Shown: piece by piece, positions 24,404-37,200 of the stretch
Numbering within the stretch: the first letter of the stretch is position 1
How the letters are laid out: every line of letters starts with the position of its first letter
Source: Chrysogorgia sp. JL179-B06
Lineage: Eukaryota; Cnidaria; Anthozoa; Scleralcyonacea; Chrysogorgiidae
Direction: 5' to 3'
NCBI GenBank assembly: GCA_035772405.1
Contig: JAYKKM010000158.1
Span: forward strand, 248,001-312,000
DNA length: 64,000 bases
The notes under the pieces: model-generated
Database searches by the model: none
The model's input: only the letters and a program-made list of their open reading frames with translations
Told to the model about the DNA's origin: nothing
Made by a program: the position numbers and the translations under genes

Positions 24404-27400
24404 ATGTCGTGGACTAAGCGAGGAACCGGTTCATGCCCAAATTGCTCCCAAGAGTTTTCTACTCGATGGAAACCCGTCAATTGTTCCAATTGTGGTTTCA
24501 ATATCGGCGGCACGCGAGAAGTAGCAACGAAAAAGTCGCGACTGAATCAGCCAGGTGCAGTGTTGGTTTGTGAAACAGCAAATGAGAAAGTTTTCTCTGT
24601 GACCACAAGCACACGCGATGATCGCTGCTTTGTGGTACAAGAAGGAAATAATTTGTTGTGTTCGCACCACCAGTGTAAAACCAACAGGGCAACATTTGTT
24701 GCTTCAGGGCTAACAAGTAACTTTTCGTGTTCGCACACCGAAAAGTGTAAAGACGCAGTGAATGTGGAATGCGTCTACGAGTTATCGCCTGAAACGATAC
24801 ATATTTATCAAGGAGACAATTCTTCCAAGGAGATGCTTTTGTCTGTCCTCGAGGCGCGTTTAATTCCTGGCTGTCCTGTTGTGTGTAAAGTGTCCGATTT
24901 GTCGTATGTAGTTCTCGGTTTACCTTCCACAAACAATACCCTTGGTTTTGCCCACGTGAAAAATGTAAAAGGTAGTCTTGTTTGTTGCTCCAAAGATAGC
25001 GCTTGTAATTCCTTTGCAGCGAAAGGGAAATATGAGCGAGCAAAGAGGTTCTGCGTACACCTGCACGCATTATTTTGTGTTGGTGTATCTACAATTCCAG
25101 TTGCAGTGCCATCGTCATCGACCGAGCCATCGTCATCGACCGAGCCTTCGACATCGTCGAGTGAAAATGTCGCCAAATCACCTCCAAATGTATCCGTTCA
25201 AAGAACTAATACGGTGAAATTACACACTTCTCGAAGTATCCCGTACGATATACCTCCTGAATTGTTGAGAGAAATTGACGAACGCAATAGAGGTGTGGAA
25301 TTGCAATGGCCAACATGTTTCTTCCCACAAATACAAATTTGTGGCTTATGTGGAAGTGAACTCGGCGATGCGGTTAAACACTCTGGAAGTGACGGAACTG
25401 CCTACTTAATCACATCTACGGTGTGTTTTAAGAAGGTCGAAATAAGACTAAAGATCTGTCCAAACACCGAATGCAAAGCTGTCAACCAGGAATTTCCGAT
25501 TGAAATCGGTAAGTTTCATTCAATATATTGTCATTGTCAAACCTTTTCCAAAGTACAATCGCTTCATTCATAATTATGATAGAGAATCGTGGATAAAAGT
25601 GATATTTATACTATAGAAGTATTATGATTTATGGTTGAGTATTCCCAATATGCGTTTAGAGTAATAATTCGGTGTTTGTTATTTGTATTAAAGTTTTAGA
25701 TTGTGAGTAATAGGAATACCAGTAACGTCACACGAAAAAGTTACGTTCAACTCACGACTTTTACATAGCGTATTTATAAGTAAAGGCACTTTTTTATATT
25801 AAAGGAGCTCAAGCGCCTAGAAATGACATGGTGGAAAATGTGGCGTCGAGCGAATATGATCAGCAGGTTATTGCACGCTGTCACCGATTCAACTATAATT
25901 TTAATTTTTTAAATTTCAGCGATAATTTTAAGATCTTTTAATACCGCAATCAAATAAGACATAATACAACGGAAAATAAACTTAGGATTTCTCAACAGTC
26001 AAAACAATGTAAACATGATGAGGGTTTGTCAATGATATTCCTGAGCGCGCAGACAAGTCTACAAAACGAAAAGGTAACAAATAGCGAGACACTTGCTTGA
26101 CGACGCATAATTTTTTATTTATTAAAATAGATTTCGCCGCACTCAGCGTTTTCCACCATGTGACTGATCAATTGTAGCCTATCTATAATTGTTCTCACTT
26201 TCATCGAAATATACAAAAAGAAAATTATTTATTGTTTATATGTCGATGACATGTAACGGGTTTTGTTGGAAATGCACTTTGTTTTGCGCTTTCTTTTACA
26301 ATGATGACCTATTTCCATTTTTTCCATTATTTCCATTTCGATAATTCTTTTAACGATTGACTATTAAATTCTAACATCGTTTTCTTTCACGATAAACGAG
26401 ATGATTTCTGGCTCGCGTTAGCCTCCTCCGCAGGCAACTCTGTGTCTTCCCAAACGGCGGCTTTTCAATAATGTTTTGGCTGAGCACGAATGGGACAAAA
26501 AGCCGCCGTTTGGGAAGACACAGAGTTGCCTGCGGAGCAGGCTAGGCTCGCGTTGATATGGGTAAAATTCATGCCGCTTTACCGAGATGATTTCAAATAG
26601 ACGGATGATTTCAAATTTTCAAAGAAATTCAACTCGGTAAGCATGAGAAAATTTTCAACCAGCTTACCGAGATCTCGTATTTCGCTTGATCGGCTGGCCC
26701 GCTTGTCTCTATAAACGCACCGGAATTTTTAACAGCAATACAGTTTATTAAACTACGCGGTGAGATCTCGCTTCGCTCTCAGAACAAGCCAGAACGCTTA
26801 CCAGTCAGAACGTCCTCAAGTCAAAACGTCCTCAAGTCAAAACGTCCTCAAGTCAGAACGTCCTCAGATCAAAAGTTAAAACGTCCTCGGTTAAAAATAA
26901 TAGTTTTATCCAGAGGACTAATAATGAATGCCCAAATCTTAAACAACCGCCCAGCTTTGAGTAATACAGCGTTATCAAAATAAACATTTTGACGAGTTTT
27001 TGGATTCGGATTTTGATTAATAACTCTTCGAAATAGAAATTGGTATAAATAAAAGACATCGAAATAAAAATTGGTATCCATGCGCTTTTTCCGCGTTTCG
27101 GTTTTCATCAAAATAAACATTTGTAACCCACGATAACGCGGCACTATTTTTCAGCTTTTGAAAGCAAATAAAACTGTCCATGAAAGGCAATTTTGAAACC
27201 CATGTAGACCGGTGTCCCAGGAAATTCGTCCCGCCGTAATATCGCCCCCCTGGGGGCGATATTCCTAGGAAATCCGCCCTCCCGGGGGACAAATTTCCTA
27301 GGAATATCGCCCCCCTTTAGGAATTTCGCCCTCCTCTTTAGTCGCAAGATATAAATTGGAATCCACTTGCCCTCAATATGTGGTAACAACACGTGTCTTC

Positions 27401-30400
27401 TGTCATTCGAAATAAAACTATTTCCACTTGTCAGCAGCCAAAACGGCAATGTCGAAGCGAGCCAATTGTCAGTTGTGACTCAGCGATTGGAAAACATGCA
27501 TGGGTTTTGTTTTTAGTATGTTGTTAATTAAATATAGCGTCACTTCATTAATGGTGGTGACGTTATTCAATGTTTTGTTGATAAATTGTCCGCCGAAATG
27601 CATTATCCTTTTTTATTTTAATGTTTTTCTCCACTTTTTTGATAACTCTGACTCTGCTAAGTTTTGAACACTTCTTTTAAGAACTATCCAACATTGCTAT
27701 TCACCTTCGTGAATGCATTTTCCAAAGCAATATTTAATTTTGTCACCATGACAAAATCGTTATTTTAAGAACTCTTTTCTGGTAATAATATAAACAGAGG
27801 GGAGCTACGTAATGAATAGAAAGCACAGCCCAGATAATTAAAACGCGATTATAAGATAAAGTTAAAACATCACACATAATAGGAAAGTCCGATCCAGTCC
27901 TATTTTAGAGATCTGTGGAAGAGACCAATGTTCCGCAACCGACCCTATTCAAATTCTAGACCCTTTGTTCATATTGTTGTTTTGCATGTGTGAGTCCTCG
28001 TTCATTGTTAAAAAGTGGTCACCGCGAAGGCCATTGTTAACGATTGCTATTGTTGAAATTTGAGGCACTTTATCTGATAATTTCTATTTTTATTAATTTA
28101 TTTCTAAACAAGTCCAATTGCTATAAAAAGACTAAACTAGTCCTCTGAACCCGTGTCTGAACTGGTCAACTAATATATTTAAGTATTTTTTTTGTAAAAT
28201 ATAAAATTTAATAAATAATGTTCTTGACAAGTTTTGATTTTAAAACGAAATGAGAGGGGGGCAAATTTCCTAGAGGGGGGCGAATATCCTAGGAAATTCG
28301 CCCCCGGGAGGGCGAAATTCCTAGGAAATTCGCCCCCGGGAGGGCAAGATTCCTAGGAAATTCTTCCCCCCAAGGGGAGGGGGGCGAATTTCCTGGGGGG
28401 GCGAATTTCCTGTGACACCGGATGAGTCAAGGTGTATTGTTGTTATGGAAGCTTCTGCCGCAGACGGAGCGGGATAAATTTTTCCCATATAAACGCGAGC
28501 CAGAAATCATCCCGCTTACCTTGCTTCTCATTTTAAAACCTCCTTTTCTTTCACGTACAAACTAAAATATACCATTTGCGAGTTGTTAACTTGTATTTAA
28601 GAAATAGAAAACGTGAAGCCTATATTATTGAGTTTATAATAGTCAACTGATACAACTTTCTCGTGGATGTTTCGATATTTTTTTCAATACCAGCTGATAT
28701 CCGATCGATTTTTTTTGAACATGTGATTTGAACTTTTAAGTCCACGCCCTGCTTGCTTTGCTAAGTAACAATAATTTAATAACAAATCAAAACTACAGTA
28801 TTACTAGAAGTATACTATCGCAAGGGAAGTGCTGCCTCAAAATCCAAGGCAGTCTTGATATTGTGCAAAATTACAAAAATAAGTGGCTTATTGAAGTTAA
28901 ACTCATAGTGAACTCACACCAATATGCACCTAAAATTGAAGGAAAACTGTATTCACAAACAAAACAATTTGATATCATGCCCACAAGTGAAGCTGTGATG
29001 GCAAGAAATCACAGATACCTCGCAGTCACTGAACCATATTTCCATTTGGTGAGAGAATACTTCGTCACTCAGAAGGCAGAACAGATCGTTCAAACTTCAC
29101 AGCGTTGACAATTAGTTCCGAATGGCGAATGAATTAATACATGTGATAAAACTACCTCACAAAACGTCATAAAACTGAACATCTCGACAAACAGAGGGCA
29201 AATTGAGATTTTGTATTAATAGAAACTGAATTCCTGCCTGAAGTGATATAGTAAGCCAAACGGTTTTAGCAAAGAAATTTCCAAAAGATTTTAGGTTCGG
29301 ACCCTAACAGTTATTAAAATAGCAACCATTAATAAAAAGCAAGTATTAAGATGTATGAAAAGTCAGTCTTTTTAGTTTTCAGACCACAGATGGCCCTTGA
29401 AGCTTTAATATGCTGTGGCAATTTATAACACTGTATGAAGCATGATACTTTATGTATGGGAATTAAATTTGATTTGTCAAATTGCTAGAATATTGCTGTA
29501 AATGTTGAAATAAAGTTCATTTACCTAAAGGCCCTGTTACACGGTGCAATTTTTCATGCAACTTATCTCGCAATGATGATTTGTGTGGCATTGCAGTTGC
29601 GAGGTGAGGGGTGTTGCACGCTGAAACCCGTTTGTGCATTTTTTTTGATAAAAGCATTTTGTTTGATAAAAGCTATTTTGTTTTGCAAGAACACTGGATG
29701 ATGCGCCTGCGTTCGCAGCCATTGTTATGGAAACATTGTGAGACATGTTGCTGAAAGGGTGTTACACGATGCAACGCTGAAAAAATTGTTTGAGAAAGTA
29801 GAACCCGATTCTACTTTGTGCAAGGTTTGGTGCAACTTGTCTCAGATTTTTGCGCATTGATTTTGACCATTGCACAGCATGTTACACAGTGCAATGGTCC
29901 GTGCAAATTACAGTAGGCAGGTTGTCAACTGACAATAGAATAAGTCAATTTTCAAGAGCATTCAGAAATAATGTACCCTGTGAGCAGAGCCTTCTTTTCA
30001 ATACACCTTAATCCTTACAAAAGAATATGAATTTGGTAGACATTTTTGAATAAGGTCTATTGTATTCAAACTCCAGAGGTGAACTTATTTGTATACAGTA
30101 CTGTAGGTTGTATAACAGCATGGTGAAAGTCATGAAAGCACATTGCGCTCCCTCTCGAATTGTCACTAAAACGTTTGTCACCTTGATCTAGGCGCCTGCA
30201 TGTGTGATCAAAATTATAAATTGCAAGACCAATCTGTCTTGCTCAAACTTGTATTTTGCACATGCCATTGGCTTCCTCCAGAGGTCAACCCCAGGCTGAC
30301 CAGGGGGTTTGTTGGGATGGGGGTAATGTAGTGAATATTAGGAGCCCCTTTTATCTCACAAACAACCCCACTTATTTCTCTTACTTTATAACAGGGATTG

Positions 30401-33400
30401 AGTAACAGTCATAATTAGTGGTAACACTGTAACATTTTGATCATTCAATCAACGGGAGGGTGCCTTGCATGGGTCAGTCCCATTTCCTTCCTATCTTTTT
30501 GGTAACATATAGAGTTCCCAATAGAGTTGTTATATATACTATTATGTAAAAAATTCCTATCAGCATGAACTTGAGTATGAAATGTATCATGTGTGAAGGT
30601 CTCAAGGAGAAATCGAGGCTTTTCAGCGCCTTGTCAGTGAAAAGCCTGGGTACGAGGTTGAAAAAGCACAAAAATAACCAATTTTTGATCAAAGTAAACA
30701 AAAGGTACAAATTTTATTGTATTTAGGTTTCACAAAAACAGGGTTGGTCGGATCTGTGCCCCGAACAATTAAATTGGTTTGGCCTAATACCAAATGTTGA
30801 CAGGCAGGGACACTGCAACAGCAAGCATAGGCATACAGGTGGGGGGCTGTAGGCAGCTGTTGAATGGAAATGTTGCTAAGTCGGGTAAATTTTCAACGTA
30901 AGTCGGGCGAAAACTATAGGGGGAAATAAAAAATAGGATGAAAATGGGGAAAAGTAATCAAAACAATTCATCAAAACATACAGTAGTCATATGGATATAT
31001 GAACACATATATATGATTACCGGTGGGGGTTTTTATATCAAAAGTCGGGAAATTTCCATCTTTATATCAAAAGTCGGGTAAAACGTTCTCCTCCACCCCT
31101 ATAAATTTGTGCCCGTACGCCTATGTGTATGACAGCAAGAGTCAATTAATGTGGGTCCAACATATATACTGTAAAACTAAATAAGAAGATTATTACATAG
31201 ATTATCACCAGGAATTAAAATCGGGAATAGTCAGTTAATGGCCGACACTTTACCAGATCTTCTCATTTAGTTTTATGTTTGTTGGGCCAATGCATGGGTT
31301 TGAATTAACCTTTTCATGTTATGTGTTTGTTTTCTATATGCATGACTGTTTACTTTGATATTGCATATGTTACAGCTTAAATTTAATTTTGTTTTAAATA
31401 GGTCTGTTCAATATTGCTGACTCTGTGTTAGTCAGTTTGGACATTCTTTTAGAATGGAGAGAGCATTTTAAATTAGGTCATCCAATTTCGAATGTTATCA
31501 CTGCCAAACTTGAATTGTTAAACAAGAAACTTGATTGTGTAAGTATAATATATATACAAAAGTAAATGGAAAACAAATACTGTATTATTTGTTCAGATAA
31601 TGTTTCTAAATTTACTTATTTCTTAACAACTTAATGTTTTGTGTTTGTAGGAAAGTAGATTAACTGATTCTACTTTGAATTACCTAAAGTTATTGCTCTA
31701 CAACGGTTATTATTGTTTCGAGGCAATCACTGTACGGGACCTCGATGATGTCATATGTGGAGTCTGTGGTGTTATTGGGGAAGTGTATCTTGGAGATGGG
31801 AATGAAAAGAATTGCTGCAGTAACAAAAATGTGAGATTCCACATTAACATTTTAGAGTAATTAAAAATCATATACCACACTGCACTCTTTTACAGTAACA
31901 ATATGAATAATATGAGTAAACTTACACCAGTATAGTAAATGCATAAACTTTTCTCATTGTCATTAGCTCAATGGAGAGACCTTCGATCCTACTTAATTCC
32001 TGATTGGGTGTAGTCAGTAAAGTTTCAAATATTGAGATTTTCTATATATATACTGTACTCACTGTACATATACTATACTGTATGCACCATCCATTTTAAT
32101 TATAGATTGTGTTTCCTGATGTTAGTGAAGAGTCCCATACTTGTGAGATGAGGGAGATGGTAGATTTGGAAACTTTTCTATCAAGAATTGTTTCCCATAT
32201 GGTTGAGAAATGTGTGTATAGCAGATCGATAGAAACTCCAAAGATATACATGGAGGAAATCCCACCAATAATACCCATGGCCTTGAGAGGGTCTGTGGTA
32301 AATACTGAAAATGAAAAACAAAGTGCGTTTTTGAAAATGAACGAGGTTCCTGAAGGTACAGCCATTGGTTGTTTACAGTACTGTACTTCATAATGATTAG
32401 TTGATCATTACTAATCTTAAATGTTATCTATGTATCTATTATTAAATTAGAAATCACTATCATAAGATGTGCTGCCTAACAGTAACACTATAACTCTTTC
32501 AACCAGGTGATGCTTATGTATTGGCAGAGCTTATTCGGTGCAAAGACATCGACATTAAAGATCTGTCAATTTTGACAATGCCTGCACTGAAAGAAATCTG
32601 TGAGAAGTGTGGCATCAAATTATCAAATAAATCTGCTGTAAGTTGTGTTTTTTTAAATCTACTGTAAGTTGTATTTTATACGCCCGACTCTTAGGCCTGG
32701 TACAGCTTTGGAATTGGAGTAGAGTGTTAAGTTATGAAATAGATCAAGTAATTAAAATAGTAATATATTACTATTATTATATAACAAAGAAATTGTACTG
32801 CTGAAAGCTTATTCAAGCCTATAGATCTTATTCATAAATTGCCAACAATTTAAATTTCGTACATGAAAACAAGTTAATATTAAGGGCCAATTTATATGCC
32901 GAATATTTAATTTGGCTTGGCAGTCATATTTTAATACTTGCTGCCAGTACACCTCTCACAACATGTTTTCCACATAATTGCCTACGGCTGCACACAATCT
33001 GCAATTTGAATGTTAGGAGCAACGAGGAACCACAACAATGTTGCATGTGGAACACAGAATATTGCATTGAAATGTTGGGTTTAGAAGTAGGGTTAGTATT
33101 TCTTTATTTCAGGGTTAGGACTAGAGTTTTATTTGGGTTATTGTTAGGGTTTTTTGGATCCTAGTCTGTGTTCATTTTTTACCGGTACACCTCTCTCCTC
33201 CGCACAGGCTTAGTTATATATTTTATTCGAAAAAGTGTAGCGCCTCCGATTTTTCTCGATCCACTCCCCGCGCGCTTCCCCATTATGCCCGCACGCCTTC
33301 CTCTAATAAAAATAAGCCTCATGCCCTACAATAAGCGCCACAATATAGTCCATGCATCCACAATATAGTCCATGCATCCACATTGCAACTGCTCAATAAA

Positions 33401-34243
33401 CTTAAAGTAATTATCGTCTCCATATATGGGGACATATTTTCTTCCGACAATAGTAAATACCTGATTTCTCAATCCTTGCGTTTGTTTCTTGTTTTTCAAC
33501 TTTATAACAGCGATAAATATATTTGTAAATCATGAAAAACCATGTTCAAGGTTGTCCCACCAGTGTCTACTGCGCATCAAAATGACGTGTTCTGCGTCGG
33601 GATAAAACTAATTTCAATTCATAACATCAGGCTAAAACCACAATAGACGTTTGCATTTCTATTTACACTTGCAAATTTGTACGCTTAGACATATCTCACT
33701 GCAATAGTTAACATGCTCCTTTGCCCTGCAAGATGAAGTACTTACCAGAAAAATACGGACCGTGGGCCGGATATCGATTTTTACGGCAGTTCAGGCGTTA
33801 ACCAATTAAAATGCAGTGGCTATCTTATATTCTGCATTTTGATTGACGCACGGTCCGTAAAAATCCACATGCGGCCCACGGTCTGTATTTTTCCGTATCT
33901 GGACCGCTAGCCCGGATGTTGTTTATGCTGTCATGTTAAGGCGTGTTAAGATTCTCTAAAGCTCAATAGTGAACGACATACTCGTACCACCAGGTACAGC
34001 AATATTAATTTCATTTGTCCCAAGGGTACAATCGTGAGCGAAGGTGGAAAGACGAGCTTTTAGAAACAATTATTGGAATACTATTTTCATCGGACAGCAG
34101 AAACTATATCATTTTATTGTTTAACTTGTTTTAATTAATTAATTCATATGTATATTTCATGTAACTTATTTCATACTTTTAGATTGATGGCCACTAGTTT
34201 ATTAGTTTGTAACTATTCAGTGCTACCTTCATTAAATAAAGAG

Positions 34244-34275
<32 letters not shown>

Positions 34276-37200
34276 GGCATAGTAAATAACATGGTATAGT
34301 GATGCCACAAAAGCTTGTGTACAACACTTGTTTTGGAAATTAAATTTAACTACTTTAATATCCCTTTAGATGAAATTACGCTGTGATATACACGCACTAT
34401 ATGCAACTCTCCTGGTAGGATTGTGCCCTTGCCATGGCTACAATAGAACTCCTGGCAAAACTGGAGGATTTTATCACCTTGTCTGTCGTCATGGTGTAAG
34501 TTCATATTCAGTTGTGATTTTTATAAAACTGCAATGTAGCCCAAGTTTACGCATAGCGGGTGTCTGTACTTAGAAAGCTACGCTGCAAGAAATTTTTGGG
34601 TTGGCTGATTTTGTTTTGCTGGAGCGCGGTTAATTTGTCGGCAATGTGATTTCCAGATGCGATTCATATCCGATTTTAACAATGACCACCATTTTAATAG
34701 GTGGAATTATTATAAACAGGTATTTCATTGTTCCCCTAATAGTGGTCTTTTTAATACACCTTTCCCGCACGGCAACTAGGATCCGTGTCGCCTTTTTATT
34801 GGCTGTTAAATAAGTTCGGACAACAAACAGCCAATCAAAAGGAGACATAAGTGGTAGCTGCCGTGCGGAAAGGTCTATTGGTTCGACTTTGTCCCCTATA
34901 CTTAGGTCCTTTGTCCCCACTAGTTTAAGACTAATGCCTAGTTTACACTTGTCGTAAGAATCTTAACGCAGCAACATACGCAAGCGCAGTAAGCACTTCA
35001 TGGTCAATTGAACTCTTTGTTCTTCCTAAATTCAAAGGAGTTCATCTACCATGAAGTGCTTACTGCGCTTGCGTATGTCGCTGCGTTACGATTCAACTAG
35101 GCTTTAGTGGAAGAATTGATGTTTTAACTTTTAACTCAAAATCACATTTTACGCAATAACTTAAGAATGGTATAAAATATACAAGTTATTAGTCATAAAG
35201 GCCATATATTTTCCGTTTAGTACTTTAATATCTTACCAATCCCTTCACAATCCCAGCCAAAACATTGCTCGCACAGCCTTGGAAGCGATTTGACTCGGAA
35301 AAAAGAAGCCACAGAGTTGCTTGAGGATGAGGCTACGGCAATTATTTGGCTGTAACTTGTACTCATAACCCAGAACATTTTGGAGTCGCATTTACAGATA
35401 AACTATCAAGTTAAAGAGGGTTATTCGATGGCAACATATTTTCTGATTTATTAAGCAAAATATGTGAATGTACTGCATATGATCACATGATGATCATAGA
35501 AGATCGACTATATAAATATGAAATGTACATACTTGATATATATGAGACGATAAGTCAAATAAGATGTAGCCTGCGTACAGACGCTCGCGGGCGCAAAAAG
35601 GCGGCGCTAATTTCACAGACTATGACGTAGGCTAAATAAGATGGCGCATGCATAAAGATTACGAACGGGTTGTTCCGATCCACCATCTTGTTCAGAAGAG
35701 CCTGAGTACGAGATTTCACAGTGATGGCACTTGCACGCCACAGCCGCAATATTGTTTATTAATCGATCAGATTCTTCTCCTAATCTCCTTAAGCGATTAC
35801 TATAGTTGTTACTTTACTTTATTGTGTAAATCAGATGCATCAGAATGAATGAGCATTTCAGTTTGGTTCATCCATCGCAACGATTCTAAAAAATTTTTTT
35901 AGTGTTTTCATTTCCCCTTGCTGCCCTAATAATTCTGAACTTTGGAAAAGTACACAAGTAAAGTCTAAAGAGTTGATCAAAAGCTGAGTGTCACTATTGA
36001 AACTTGCGTTATCAACATTTTCCAACAAGATTTGTTAAAAAAATCCTATCTTTAGGTGCTCAGAAATTCCCACCAACCAAGGTTGAATACCTACTAATCA
36101 AGCAACCACTTTGATGGTTTCCATTATTGAAAATGATCAAGAAAATACAAAGATTATCATGAAATATCAAAGATTCACGATTTAAAACCAGTTTTCGCAG
36201 TTCGAACTTAGCCTGTGCTGTAGACGAAAATATAACAGTGTTATTTTCGTCTGGAGCGTAGGCTATTTGAACGCAGCACAGGCACACTGTTACCTGGGCT
36301 CTTCTAAACAAGATGGCGAACCGGAAAGAGCCTGGAGCTATACCTGTATTTACCGGCTCGTTAAAGATGAATGTGGTTTCGTAAAGCCTATCGTGATGAC
36401 GCAATAATTGCAATTTTTCGACCCGAAAAAAACAAAAAAACGCCACCGAAATCTAGACCCCTACCACCATGTACAGTAAACAAAGTGGTAACCCGAGTAA
36501 TAAAAAGGATCCAACGCACATGCTTTCTTACATGTGGTAGAAGTGTTACGTAAAGGTATAGCAGAACACTAAAGAAGCTAACAAAACATCAGATTTCCTA
36601 TATAATTTTATTTATTACTTTTTAAAGTCTTTTTACAAATTATATTCACAATATAGACAACTGTTGCATCTAAATTTTTAACGCTGGTGGAATCTGTTAG
36701 AGATGCAGCAGATCTCTACCTGTCACTAAAATACCAACCACCAGTGTTTATTAGTGACTCATCCTGTGGTTTTGCTCGACACATGGAGTGTCGAGCACCT
36801 GGTGTTGCTGACATTTTATGGGGGCAAAACAGTGGTTGTTTCGAAAAACCAGAGTTGGGAAAATGTCCAAGTGTAAGTAACCCTATTTATTGAACTATAT
36901 TAAATATTTTTATTTATTTTATTTATTAATATAAGGGAGTACACATGCCTATAGGTTCGATTCCTGCTTTACTGCATGCTTATGCAGTTTTCTGATTAAA
37001 ACTCTACCAAACACTGCAGGTTTTCTCTGTACATTCCGGTTTCTTCCTGTAGTAACACCGAACCAATGAGGGATGGCCCTTAGTGTTAATATTGTATGCA
37101 TGCCACGCCAGTCTGCAAATAGTTCGCTTGCAGGATAAAAACATTTTTGAAAGAGCAAAACTATGATATTGGAAATAGGGCTGTCCACTAACTCAACTCA

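Noticed and set aside
36305..36553. ATGGCGAACCGG start and a 60-codon frame in intron 6 of gene 2 as a nested gene
   Set aside because: The frame is short, the composition is unremarkable, and no splice donor or conserved motif is visible.
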